Source of the DNA: an uncultured Clostridia bacterium
GTDB taxonomy: Bacteria; Bacillota; Clostridia; TANB77; CAG-508
Length of the DNA: 35,129 nucleotides
Assembly (NCBI GenBank): GCA_934167755.1
Contig: CAKPLT010000018.1
Span: 1 to 35,129, forward strand
Reading direction: 5' to 3'
Part shown: positions 1 through 7,941 of the stretch, piece by piece
Numbering within the stretch: position 1 is the stretch's first letter
Layout of the letters: each line of letters begins with the position of its first letter
Made by a program: the position numbers and the translations under genes
Notes under the pieces: generated by a model
What the model was told of the DNA's origin: nothing
What the model saw: only the letters and a program-made list of their open reading frames with translations
Databases searched by the model: none

Positions 1-1
1 A

Positions 2-352
2 ACTGGTATTATGCAACATGATTTATATACATGGCAAGTACTTGGAGATAAATTCGTAAGAGATACTCTTACAAATTCTAGTAATTTTATTGATACAACT
101 GTAACAAATTGGCTAAAAGAAGTTTCTCCTGAGCAAAGGGAAAAATTTATAGATGCTTTTTTTGAAATTATAAGTGCAACTAAAGCTGAGACTTTAGCAG
201 ATATGAATTCTAATAAAATCGAAAGTTTAAAATTAATAGTAAATGCTTATAAAAATTTAGATTCTCAAAGCAAAGAAATCTTATCACAAACATTAATTAC
301 ATTTTTTAAAAATGCAAGATTATCTTTAAATAATCAAAACTCCAATACATAA
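2..352 (+). CDS. C-terminal part of a probable DUF2974 (Mbeg1-like) protein
   Basis: The reading frame is open from the left edge of the window, so the 5' part of the gene is missing. The first ATG, at position 11, is probably internal. About 116 residues are visible. They begin TGIMQHDLYTWQV and continue into a charged, helical tail. The QHD-x-Y-x-WQV stretch resembles my memory of the end of DUF2974/Mbeg1-like proteins, which are predicted alpha/beta-hydrolase-like proteins of unknown substrate. That match is recall, not a search. The stop codon (350-352) directly abuts the stop of convergent trmB (353-355), and one hairpin serves both ends. Another helical C-terminus is possible. Confidence 0.5.
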   Translation, partial: TGIMQHDLYTWQVLGDKFVRDTLTNSSNFIDTTVTNWLKEVSPEQREKFIDAFFEIISATKAETLADMNSNKIESLKLIVNAYKNLDSQSKEILSQTLITFFKNARLSLNNQNSNT

Positions 353-368
353 TTATTGGAGTTTTTTT
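340..368 (+). terminator. Intrinsic terminator between convergent genes
   Basis: An 8-bp stem CTCCAATA/TATTGGAG (340-347 with 354-361) has a 6-nt loop and is followed by seven T. Both stop codons of the flanking convergent genes lie in or beside the loop. On the minus strand the stem is followed by only four T, so it may also end trmB transcription, but less efficiently. Confidence 0.8.
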
Positions 369-1018
369 GCTATTAATGCTTTAATTTTTATACCTTGTTC
401 AGAAAACATTTTTTCATGTTCTGTTTCAATATTATTTTCCCAGATAGGTTCTTTATGCAAATCATATGTTTTCGCTAAAATCTCAAATCCTGATTCTGCA
501 AAATATGTTAAACTTGAATTAAATAATGGCTCATCATCTGTTTTAAAATAAATTTCTCCATTATCTGCCAAAAATGTCTTATATTTTTCTAATTGTCTTG
601 TATGTGTTAGTCTTTTCTTTCTATGTTTTCCTTTTGGCCAAGGATTACAAAAATTAATATATATTCTTTTTATATTGTCTTTTTCACCTAAAATTAGTGG
701 TATTCTTTCTATATCAAATCTTGTTAAAATAATATTGTTTATTTCTATATTTTTTTCATTATATTTTTCTTCTACATTTCTTTTTGCTAGTCCAAGCATT
801 GCATCAACTAAATCTATAGCAATATAGTTAATATCCAGATTTTGTGTGGCTAATTCTGATATAAATTGTCCTTTTCCACATCCTAATTCTAAATGAATTG
901 GATTTTCTGAATTTTTAAATTCTGCTTTCCAATTATTTTTTAGTTCTTCTGGATTGTTTCTATAAAATCGACTGGCTTCTAATTCTGGTCTTGCCCATGG
1001 TTTAAATCTTATTCTCAT
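353..1018 (-). CDS. trmB: tRNA (guanine-N7-)-methyltransferase
   Basis: Makes m7G46 in the variable loop of tRNA using S-adenosylmethionine. The product starts MRIRFKPWARPELEAS, typical of TrmB. It carries the SAM-binding LELGCGKG motif (about residues 43-50) and the family block NFCNPWPKGKHRKKRL, followed by FLADNGEIYFKTDDEPLF. At about 221 aa it has the usual length. Two adjacent ATG codons exist (1019-1021 and 1016-1018). The GGAG upstream lies 4 nt from the first and 7 nt from the second, and the protein family favours the second. A farther upstream ATG at 1051 would add ten residues not typical of the family. The gene overlaps the end of the upstream DUF5662 gene by 17 bases, so the two are probably cotranscribed. 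Confidence 0.93.
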   Translation of the reverse strand: MRIRFKPWARPELEASRFYRNNPEELKNNWKAEFKNSENPIHLELGCGKGQFISELATQNLDINYIAIDLVDAMLGLAKRNVEEKYNEKNIEINNIILTRFDIERIPLILGEKDNIKRIYINFCNPWPKGKHRKKRLTHTRQLEKYKTFLADNGEIYFKTDDEPLFNSSLTYFAESGFEILAKTYDLHKEPIWENNIETEHEKMFSEQGIKIKALIAKKLQ

Positions 1019-1562
1019 CATATTTCTCCATTCTAACACAATATTTATCATATATTTTTTTAATATTTTCTTTTGTTAAAGTTTTATCTATTCCATTTTC
1101 ACTTATTTGTGTAAGAACTTCTAATAAATATTTGTCTAATTGTGTATGAATCGTTGTTTTTTCTCTTTCTTTCATATAATAATTTAATTGTGTTTGTGGT
1201 GTCCAATTTTTTCCATTATATACTATTCCTGCTGCTAATTTATCACATACCATTTCTGCTGCATATTGATATGGCATAATAATATTTTTTTCTGGTAATG
1301 ACCAATCTGTCCAATATTCTGGATGATGTTTATTTCTTCCTTTATGATGTAACCATGCTTTTGAATATCCATTTTGTGCTTTACATACTGTTATTGGACT
1401 TTTATGGCCATCAAAATATTTTACACTTTCCCAAAATTCTGTTGGTGAAAATTTTGACCAGTCATGCATAAATCCTCTCCATGGTAATCCAATTTTACAA
1501 CATAACTTAAATACAATCCATTTATGTGTTGATACTAATTTGATATGTTTAAAAAATTTCAT
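1002..1562 (-). CDS. DUF5662 family protein
   Basis: A 186-residue protein rich in Trp and His. Recognisable blocks include HKWIVFKLCCKIGLPWRG, FMHDWSKFSPTEFWES and KAWLHHKGRNKHHPEYW, which match my memory of the DUF5662 family found in many Firmicutes and their phages. The function is unknown. The clustered His/Asp residues (HD, HHKGRNKHH) could bind metal, which is inference. The start ATG follows AAGGGAAGAACA. The gene is read from the minus-strand member of a divergent promoter pair and is followed by overlapping trmB. Confidence 0.8.
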   Translation of the reverse strand: MKFFKHIKLVSTHKWIVFKLCCKIGLPWRGFMHDWSKFSPTEFWESVKYFDGHKSPITVCKAQNGYSKAWLHHKGRNKHHPEYWTDWSLPEKNIIMPYQYAAEMVCDKLAAGIVYNGKNWTPQTQLNYYMKEREKTTIHTQLDKYLLEVLTQISENGIDKTLTKENIKKIYDKYCVRMEKYDENKI

Positions 1563-1578
1563 TGTTCTTCCCTTCTTC

Positions 1579-1607
1579 TTGACTATTCCGTATTAAAATT
1601 GTATAAT
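1579..1607 (+). promoter_or_regulatory. Sigma-A promoter for the pseudouridine synthase
   Basis: On the plus strand, TTGACT (1579-1584), a 17-nt spacer and TATAAT (1602-1607). It is interleaved with the divergent promoter at 1598-1626, so both cannot be occupied by polymerase at once. Confidence 0.75.
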
Positions 1608-1626
1608 TTTTTTGTCGAAATGTCAA
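1598..1626 (-). promoter_or_regulatory. Sigma-A promoter for DUF5662-trmB
   Basis: On the minus strand, TTGACA (1621-1626), a 17-nt spacer and TACAAT (1598-1603). The -10 box shares bases 1602-1603 with the -10 of the opposing plus-strand promoter. Confidence 0.75.
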
Positions 1627-1644
1627 CTTTTTAAAGGAGTTTTT

Positions 1645-2520
1645 ATGATTTTAACATATATTGTAGAAAAAAATAAATATGAGACTGTAAATCAAGTTTT
1701 AAAAAATGAATTTAAAATATCTTCAAGATTATTACATAAATTGATTAATTCTAATCAAATTTTTTTAAATTCTAATAGTATTGATACACGTTCAATAGTA
1801 AAAGAAAATGATGTAATTGTTGTAGATTTAGATTTTGTTGAAGAAAGTGAAAATATTATTTCTCAAAAAATGGACTTAAATATTATATATGAAGATGATG
1901 CCATTTTAGCAATTAACAAGCCTGCTGGCATAGCTATTCATCCATCAATTCTTCATTATTCTGATAGTCTGGCAAATGGTGTAAAATATTATTTAGAAAG
2001 TATTGGGTTAAAACGAAAAATAAGACCTATTAATAGATTGGACTTAAATACTTCTGGTCTAGTTATTTTTGCTAAAAATGAGTATGTACAAGAATGTTTA
2101 ATTCGACAAATGAATAAAAATATTTTCAAAAAAGAATATTTAGCTATTGTTGATGGAATTTTTGATGAAGATTGTGGAACAATAAATCTAAAAATTGACA
2201 GAAAGGAAAATAGTATTATAGAAAGATGTATTTCTGAAAATGGTCAATCTGCTATTACCCATTATAAAGTAATAAAAGCTTTTGATACTTTTTCTTTGGT
2301 AAAATGTACATTAGAAACTGGACGTACACATCAAATTCGCTTACATATGTCTGCAATAGGTCACCCTTTGTTAGGTGATACTTTATATGGAATTGAGTCA
2401 GACTTAATTAATAGGCAAGCTTTACACAGTTATAAAATGAATTTTATTCATCCTATCACCAATAAAAAAGTAGAACTTTTTTGTGATTTACCAGATGATA
2501 TGAAAAAAGTGGTTCAATAA
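1645..2520 (+). CDS. RluA/RluD-family pseudouridine synthase
   Basis: Isomerises specific uridines of RNA (rRNA or tRNA) to pseudouridine. The 291-residue product has an N-terminal S4-like RNA-binding region (about 15-65). The catalytic core follows, with AINKPAGIAIHPS (89-101), INRLDLNTSG holding the catalytic Asp133, and ETGRTHQIRLHMSAIGHPLLGD near the C-terminus. The usual HRLD motif is NRLD here, a substitution outside the catalytic Asp. ATG 1645 is chosen because AAAGGAG sits 5 nt before it. An ATG at 1612 lies near the predicted transcription start and lacks a ribosome site. Which RNA and site it modifies cannot be told from sequence. Confidence 0.9.
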   Translation: MILTYIVEKNKYETVNQVLKNEFKISSRLLHKLINSNQIFLNSNSIDTRSIVKENDVIVVDLDFVEESENIISQKMDLNIIYEDDAILAINKPAGIAIHPSILHYSDSLANGVKYYLESIGLKRKIRPINRLDLNTSGLVIFAKNEYVQECLIRQMNKNIFKKEYLAIVDGIFDEDCGTINLKIDRKENSIIERCISENGQSAITHYKVIKAFDTFSLVKCTLETGRTHQIRLHMSAIGHPLLGDTLYGIESDLINRQALHSYKMNFIHPITNKKVELFCDLPDDMKKVVQ

Positions 2521-2529
2521 CCACTTTTT
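2504..2529. terminator. Bidirectional terminator shared by the pseudouridine synthase and rnpB
   Basis: Perfect 11-bp stem AAAAAGTGGTT/AACCACTTTTT with a CAAT loop. It has A and T tracts on both sides, so it ends transcription in either direction. The plus-strand gene's stop codon lies in the hairpin. Confidence 0.85.
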
Positions 2530-2545
2530 ATTTTATCATTATTTT

Positions 2546-2884
2546 TAGTAAACCTGTAAGCCGGGTTCTGTCATTTAAAATAGTCATTTATCTAGGACAT
2601 ATATTGCTATATATCTCAAGCCACACAATTTAGAAATTACCGAGCAGGCTTTTTTCTACTTAGGTGTTGCTCCAGATGGGGTTTACACTAACCCAATATG
2701 TCACCATATTGGTGGTGAGCTCTTACCTCGCCTTTTCACCCTTACCATTAATGGCGGTTATTTTCTGTTGCACTTTCCTTAAGGTCACCCTCACTAGACG
2801 TTATCTAGCATCTTTGCTCTATGGAGCCCGGACTTTCCTCTCATAGTTCCTTTCGAAATCTATCAGCGACTATTCAATTTACTA
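2546..2884 (-). ncRNA. rnpB: RNase P RNA
   Basis: Catalytic RNA that removes the 5' leader of pre-tRNAs. Read on the minus strand, the universally conserved 5' block GAGGAAAGTCCGGGCTCC is present (about 2825-2845). The 3' block ACAGAACCCGGCTTAC is near 2558-2573. Internal conserved pieces such as AAAGTGCAACAGAAA and GGCGAGGTAAGAGCTCACC are also present. The 5' end is set from the promoter about 7 nt upstream. The 3' end is approximate. The stretch is clearly more GC-rich than its surroundings, as expected for a structured RNA. A spurious 60-codon plus-strand frame crosses it. Confidence 0.95.
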
Positions 2885-2890
2885 AGAATT

Positions 2891-2919
2891 ATTATAACAT
2901 TTTTTTATTGTCTTGTAAA
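2891..2919 (-). promoter_or_regulatory. rnpB promoter
   Basis: On the minus strand, TTTACA (2914-2919), 17-nt spacer and perfect TATAAT (2891-2896), placing transcription start at about 2884, just before the RNase P RNA. Confidence 0.85.
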
Positions 2920-2922
2920 CTT

Positions 2923-5244
2923 TTAATCATTTTTATTCTTTTTAAAGTTTACTACAATAGCATCTTCATTGTCAAATATAAAATTTGAATCAGTTGTATT
3001 CATTTGTATTGGATCAACTTCGTTTTTATCATCAACAAAATCTATATGTTTTGGGTCAAATTTATTTTTTGAAGAATCTGTTTCTTCTTCTGTTGCAACT
3101 CCTGGTGTAAATTTAGCAAAATTATATTTTTTAATTGGTTGCTCTTCTTTATATTTTGAACTCAAGAAATTCATTATTCCTTCTCCAACATCATATTGCC
3201 CTTTATCATTTTTTAATTTTATAGCAATATTTTTAGTTCCTAATGTTGCTAATTTCATAACTGCAAAATTATTTTCCCAATCATATTTTACACTACCATA
3301 TTTAGAGTCATATTGTAATTTGTTCATATCCATAGAATTTGAATATGTCCATGTTCTTCTCTTAATAAATTCTTTTGACCACCATTCAATATCTTCTGGT
3401 GTTCCTCCTCCTGTGAAAATTTTATTTCCACAGTTTGTTAGTATTGTATCTTTAAATTTCATTTTTGGTGAATCACCTTCTAATTGTGAAAGGTTTTGTG
3501 TTGTTATTGTTGTTCCTACTCTATATTTACGATATAATGTGAACATCGCTTCTGTATCTCTACATATAAAATCTGCAAATTCATCAATATATACAAAATA
3601 TGGTACTCTACTTTTTTCATTTCCTGGTCTTCTTAAAACTGCATTTTGCATTGATAATAAGAAAAATAGTCCAAATGCCTTATGACTTGTTTTTCCTAAA
3701 TCTCCTCTTCTTGTACATAAAAATGTCATTTCTCCATTTTTTAACATTTTATCAAAATCTATATTATAATTTCTGTTACAAAGTATTGCTTTTACACCTG
3801 GTAATCTTAACAAATTATCTAATTGTGATGTTGCTAAATGTATATATTTTTCTGTTTCATTTCTACCTATACTATTTGCATAAAAGTTCTTTTTAAAATA
3901 TGTAATTTGAACACTGTATTTTTCTGCAAGTTCTTCATCTTGTCTCATTATCTCACACATTTTTTCTACTAAATCAAAGTTTGTAAGCATTTTTAGTAAA
4001 TCATCCAAATTTGGTAAATTTCCATTATTCATTTTTGGATACATTTCTTTTAACATTATTGTAATATTTTCAATAGCTTGTATTATAAAATCTTCTCTAT
4101 ATGCTTCTTCTATTTCTGGATGTGAATTTACATACATTCCTTTTAATACTGAAGATATTGTAATTGCTATTTTTGATACATCGTCATATACAAATGGATT
4201 TAATCCTATTGATGTACTATCTAATGGATCTATTACGTTGTATTTTATGTGGAAATTTTTACATACATCTTTCATTTTAGAAATTGATTCATTATCTGGT
4301 GACATCAATGTCATTCCTAAATCCCTGTATGTGTATTCATTTCCTGATACATTTAATATCATTTTATTCATATATGCTTTATAAACTGCTTCTTTTCCTT
4401 GAACTGGTGTTATCATATTCAAATTAAAATTTTCGTTTAAATAGTCATTATTATATGGTTTATTTAATACTGCTATTCCTGTTTTTAATGCTGTATATCC
4501 CATTTCTTTTGCATTTGCTATGTAAAATGCTTTTTTCTCTATATCTTTAGCCATCATTGGTTCTAATACTAATGATGTTTTTCCTGTTCCTGATGCTCCA
4601 CATACTAGTAAAGATTGATATCTTTTTTCTTCATAAAAAGTTAATTTTTTTCCTGTTTCAAAATCTTTTGCAATAAGCATATCACATGTAAATGGTCCAT
4701 GTCCTATTGTTTTATCTGCTAAACTAATTCCACCATAATCCCATATAGATCTTGTTTGGTCTTTACTATCCATTACTCCTAATTTGATCCATTTTATTAA
4801 ACCATAAAATGTTGTTAGTGGTAAATATATAGCTAGTGCTGTTAATGCTGGTCTAATTAATTCTGAGAAATTTGTTACTAATTCTGTATATCCTGGTAAT
4901 GAAATTAGAAATAACCATGTTCCTGCATTTAACCATTGTGTAAACATTGATATTGCAATTATATATAAACTTACTACATATGTAAAAAATAATGTAACTT
5001 TTGAATTTTTAGTTGTTACAAATTCTGATGAACCTGAAAACAAAAATGCAAATATTGGGCATGCTAATGCAAGTGTATATTTAAGTGGCCCCCAATATGA
5101 TACAGATACTCCTGTAAATATTAAGAATAACATTTCTACAACTCTATCTACTAATATATAAACTGATATTAATGTTAGTATATATGTTGCAAATGTATTT
5201 CTACTAGCATTTAATTTTTTTAAAAATTTATCTATTAATTTCAT
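2923..5244 (-). CDS. VirD4/TraG-type coupling ATPase, unaccompanied
   Basis: A 773-residue membrane-anchored ATPase of the type IV coupling protein family, whose members feed DNA or protein substrates to a secretion channel. The N-terminus has about four or five hydrophobic helices (roughly 20-40, 55-72, 83-101, 105-118, 131-152). Walker A is GASGTGKTS (216-224), Walker B is VYIDEF (551-556), and TTQNLSQLEG (581-590) is the TraG/TraD-type motif downstream. The last ~75 residues are acidic, charged and low-complexity. RBS AAAGGAAG precedes the ATG. The gene has its own promoter and no relaxase, VirB4 or other channel gene within the window. It could serve a distant conjugation locus or be a domesticated translocase. 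Confidence 0.85.
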   Translation of the reverse strand: MKLIDKFLKKLNASRNTFATYILTLISVYILVDRVVEMLFLIFTGVSVSYWGPLKYTLALACPIFAFLFSGSSEFVTTKNSKVTLFFTYVVSLYIIAISMFTQWLNAGTWLFLISLPGYTELVTNFSELIRPALTALAIYLPLTTFYGLIKWIKLGVMDSKDQTRSIWDYGGISLADKTIGHGPFTCDMLIAKDFETGKKLTFYEEKRYQSLLVCGASGTGKTSLVLEPMMAKDIEKKAFYIANAKEMGYTALKTGIAVLNKPYNNDYLNENFNLNMITPVQGKEAVYKAYMNKMILNVSGNEYTYRDLGMTLMSPDNESISKMKDVCKNFHIKYNVIDPLDSTSIGLNPFVYDDVSKIAITISSVLKGMYVNSHPEIEEAYREDFIIQAIENITIMLKEMYPKMNNGNLPNLDDLLKMLTNFDLVEKMCEIMRQDEELAEKYSVQITYFKKNFYANSIGRNETEKYIHLATSQLDNLLRLPGVKAILCNRNYNIDFDKMLKNGEMTFLCTRRGDLGKTSHKAFGLFFLLSMQNAVLRRPGNEKSRVPYFVYIDEFADFICRDTEAMFTLYRKYRVGTTITTQNLSQLEGDSPKMKFKDTILTNCGNKIFTGGGTPEDIEWWSKEFIKRRTWTYSNSMDMNKLQYDSKYGSVKYDWENNFAVMKLATLGTKNIAIKLKNDKGQYDVGEGIMNFLSSKYKEEQPIKKYNFAKFTPGVATEEETDSSKNKFDPKHIDFVDDKNEVDPIQMNTTDSNFIFDNEDAIVVNFKKNKND

Positions 5245-5282
5245 TATTTCTTCCTTTCGTTTTCATAAATTACTACATATAT

Positions 5283-5311
5283 ATTATCCTATAAAAATAG
5301 TAAAATTACAA
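5283..5311 (-). promoter_or_regulatory. Promoter of the VirD4-like gene
   Basis: Minus strand TTGTAA (5306-5311), 17-nt spacer and GATAAT (5283-5288), in the short gap behind the ArsP_2-family gene. It suggests separate transcription of the ATPase. Confidence 0.6.
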
Positions 5312-5326
5312 GCTTTTTTAATAATT

Positions 5327-6181
5327 TCATATTATAAATTCTAATATTATCCCTGAAAGTACTCCTATTATATATAATAAACTTACTATTTTTATATTTT
5401 CTTTTAAATTTTTATTTGTTTTAAATAGCACTAGTATTCCAACACCTGCATTTACAGCTACACCTGATATTAAAACAGGCATATTTATAACATTTTCTAT
5501 AAATAATTCTGTTAAGATTACTGATGAAGCACAATTTGGTATTAATCCTATTATTCCTGCTACTATTGGGCCTAATATAGTATTTTGACTTATAAAATTA
5601 GCTATTGTTTCTTCTCCAATGATACTAATTATTCCATTAATAATTAATGTTATAATAAAAATATATATTAGTATATTTAGTGAGTGTTTTAATGCTGATT
5701 TAACAATACTTTCTTCACAGTGACAATGTTCATGTTCACACAATTCTTCTATATGTTCATTTTTATCTTCTTTTTTACCAATTTTGTTAAAAACAAAATC
5801 AATTAAAACACCTGCTAATATACCAATAACTAATTTTATTCCAAGTATTGTTAATATTACTGATATATTAATATTTTTAGTTAACAGTATTGGGAGCATT
5901 TCATCTGATGTTGTTAAATAAACAGATATCAATGTTCCTAATGTTATTACTCTTGCTGCATATAGATTAGTAGCTGATACAGAAAAACCACATTGTGGAA
6001 ATATTCCTACTATTCCTCCAATAACTGGTCCAAATTCACCTGATTTTTCTATAAAATCTCTTACTTTATTACTTGTTTTGTGTTCAATATATTCCATAAT
6101 AAGATATGTTATAAACAAAAATGGTAAAAGTTTTATGCTATCTATTATAGTTTCTTTTAATATTTCTATTATTTCTTGCAT
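5327..6181 (-). CDS. ArsP_2-family (putative 10-TM heavy-metal/manganese) transporter
   Basis: A 284-residue polytopic membrane protein. Two homologous halves each carry a P-x-C-x-x-S signature: GIVGIFPQCGFSVS (about 57-70) and GIIGLIPNCASSV in the second half, each followed by a long hydrophobic segment. The halves are joined by a cytoplasmic linker with CEHEHCHCEE (148-157), a likely metal-binding cluster. This arrangement matches the family annotated as arsenic efflux protein or putative manganese transporter (PF11449), by memory. The substrate is unproven. It is the last gene of the trpS-unknown-obg-NUDIX operon, 12 nt behind the NUDIX gene. Confidence 0.75.
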   Translation of the reverse strand: MQEIIEILKETIIDSIKLLPFLFITYLIMEYIEHKTSNKVRDFIEKSGEFGPVIGGIVGIFPQCGFSVSATNLYAARVITLGTLISVYLTTSDEMLPILLTKNINISVILTILGIKLVIGILAGVLIDFVFNKIGKKEDKNEHIEELCEHEHCHCEESIVKSALKHSLNILIYIFIITLIINGIISIIGEETIANFISQNTILGPIVAGIIGLIPNCASSVILTELFIENVINMPVLISGVAVNAGVGILVLFKTNKNLKENIKIVSLLYIIGVLSGIILEFII

Positions 6182-6193
6182 TAAATTCCCTTT

Positions 6194-6637
6194 CTAATTT
6201 ATTTTTCCTAATTCTAAATCTTGAATAAACTTATCTCTAATTTCTATTGGAAGTAATACAATATTTTTTATATCTTCTGTTTTTATTATTTCTGGTATAT
6301 ATTTTCCTCTATCTAAATATTTAATATCTCCAGAAAATTCAGGACCTGTTCCTGTCCCAAATTCCCCTTTAAGATATTTACATAAAAAGAAATATTCTTT
6401 TTTGTTTTGCTCTCCATTTTCTATTTGATATAATTTTTTAATTACTTCTACTTCTATCCCAAACTCTTCTTTAATTTCTCTTTTTGTTCCTTCTTCAAGA
6501 GTTTCATTTTCTTCTAATCCTCCACCTGGAAATGTATAATAATCTCCATATTGATGATTTTTTACTTCTGTTCTATGCATAAATGCATATCCTTCTCCAA
6601 TTTTTAAAATTCCTGCTACTCTTATTCTTTCTTCCAT
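6194..6637 (-). CDS. NUDIX hydrolase
   Basis: A 147-residue protein with a complete Nudix box. The pattern G-x5-E-x7-REIKEEFGI follows GGGLEENETLEEGTK, so the metal- and pyrophosphate-binding residues are intact. The family cleaves nucleoside diphosphates linked to another moiety. The substrate here cannot be assigned. It begins 20 nt after the obg stop and is 12 nt from the ArsP_2-family gene, so it is part of the same operon. The ribosome site (AGAAGG) is unusually far from the ATG at about 12 nt. Confidence 0.9.
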   Translation of the reverse strand: MEERIRVAGILKIGEGYAFMHRTEVKNHQYGDYYTFPGGGLEENETLEEGTKREIKEEFGIEVEVIKKLYQIENGEQNKKEYFFLCKYLKGEFGTGTGPEFSGDIKYLDRGKYIPEIIKTEDIKNIVLLPIEIRDKFIQDLELGKIN

Positions 6638-6657
6638 AGTTATTATAAACCTTCTTC

Positions 6658-7932
6658 CTATTCAAACCATTCAAATGTCCAGTTAAGAACTTTTACAGTG
6701 TCTCCTTCTTGTATTCCCTGTCTTTTTAACTCATCTTCTATTCCTAAGTTTTTTAAACTTTTTTGGAAATAATACATTGACTCATTATCATCTATATTTA
6801 TTCTTCCCATTAGTCTATTAATTGCTTTTCCTTCAATAATATATATATTTCCTTCTTTTCTAACTGTAAAAGTATCTTTATCTTCTTCTAATGTGTATAC
6901 CACTCTGTCTTCAATTTCTGTTATCTCTTCTTTTGGTAATGTTTTTAATACTTCTGATACTCTGTCAAGTAATTCTTTTACTCCTTGTCCTGTTGCACCA
7001 GATATTTTATAAATTTCTAATCCTTCTTTTTGAGCTAGTTCTTCTAGTTCTTTATAGCCTGTATCATCTTGCATTATATCTATTTTGTTTGCTACTATTA
7101 TTTGTTTTCTTGTACTTAGTTTTTCACTATATTTTTTTAATTCCATATTTATAGTATTAAAGTCTTCTACTGGATTACGTCCCTCTATACCAGAAACATC
7201 AACAACATGTAATAATAATCTTGTTCTTTCTACATGTCTTAAAAATTGTATTCCAAGTCCAACTCCATCACTTGCTCCCTCTATAATTCCAGGAATATCT
7301 GCAATTACAAAACTGTCTCCATTTTTTGTTTTTACTACACCTAAATTAGGTTCAATAGTTGTAAAATGATAATTTGCTATTTTAGGTTTTGCATCTGTTA
7401 CCATTGAAAGAAATGTTGATTTTCCTACATTTGGAAAACCTAGTAGTCCAACATCTGCTAGTAATTTTAATTCAAGTATTACTTCTTTTTCTTCTCCTTC
7501 TTCTCCAGCTTGTGCAAATCTTGGAACTTGTCTTGTTGCTGTAGCAAAATGAGAGTTTCCTTTGCCTCCTCTTCCACCTTTTAGTACCATTTCTACTTGT
7601 CCTTCTTGTGAAAGATCTGCTACAACTTTTCCTGTTTCTACATCTTTTATTATTGTTCCTATTGGTACATCAATGTATAAATCTTCTCCTGATTTTCCAA
7701 ATTTATTTGCACCACTTCCATTTTCTCCATTTTGTGCTTTAAACTTTTTTGTATATCTAAAATCAATTAGTGTATTGGCATTTGGGTCTACTCTAAAATA
7801 GATGCTTCCACCTCTGCCTCCATCTCCACCATCAGGTCCTCCTGCAGCAACATATTTTTCTCTTCTAAATGTTATTGCTCCATCTCCACCATTTCCTGAT
7901 TTTATAACTATTTTTGCGTAATCTGTAAACAT
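6658..7932 (-). CDS. obgE: Obg/CgtA GTPase
   Basis: Ribosome-associated GTPase used in 50S assembly and stress control. The 424-residue product has the glycine-rich Obg domain (1-158: KSGNGGDGAITFRREK, GGPDGGDGGRGG), a G domain and a C-terminal OCT domain (about 345-424, ending in NWTFEWFE). The G-domain motifs are G1 GFPNVGKS (165-172), G2 TT (191-192), G3 DIPG (212-215) and G4 NKID. The start is preceded by AAGGAGG. It is translated just behind the unknown 347-aa gene (9-nt gap). The usual rplU-rpmA neighbours are not adjacent here. Confidence 0.96.
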   Translation of the reverse strand: MFTDYAKIVIKSGNGGDGAITFRREKYVAAGGPDGGDGGRGGSIYFRVDPNANTLIDFRYTKKFKAQNGENGSGANKFGKSGEDLYIDVPIGTIIKDVETGKVVADLSQEGQVEMVLKGGRGGKGNSHFATATRQVPRFAQAGEEGEEKEVILELKLLADVGLLGFPNVGKSTFLSMVTDAKPKIANYHFTTIEPNLGVVKTKNGDSFVIADIPGIIEGASDGVGLGIQFLRHVERTRLLLHVVDVSGIEGRNPVEDFNTINMELKKYSEKLSTRKQIIVANKIDIMQDDTGYKELEELAQKEGLEIYKISGATGQGVKELLDRVSEVLKTLPKEEITEIEDRVVYTLEEDKDTFTVRKEGNIYIIEGKAINRLMGRINIDDNESMYYFQKSLKNLGIEDELKRQGIQEGDTVKVLNWTFEWFE

Positions 7933-7941
7933 ACTTCCTCC

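Noticed and set aside
2664..2846. 60-codon plus-strand frame
   Set aside because: It lies entirely within the RNase P RNA gene on the other strand and has no ribosome site.
2969..3896. Plus-strand frames of 238 and 98 codons
   Set aside because: They are antisense to the conserved VirD4-like gene and show Phe/Leu/Ser-rich composition expected from reversed AT-rich coding DNA.
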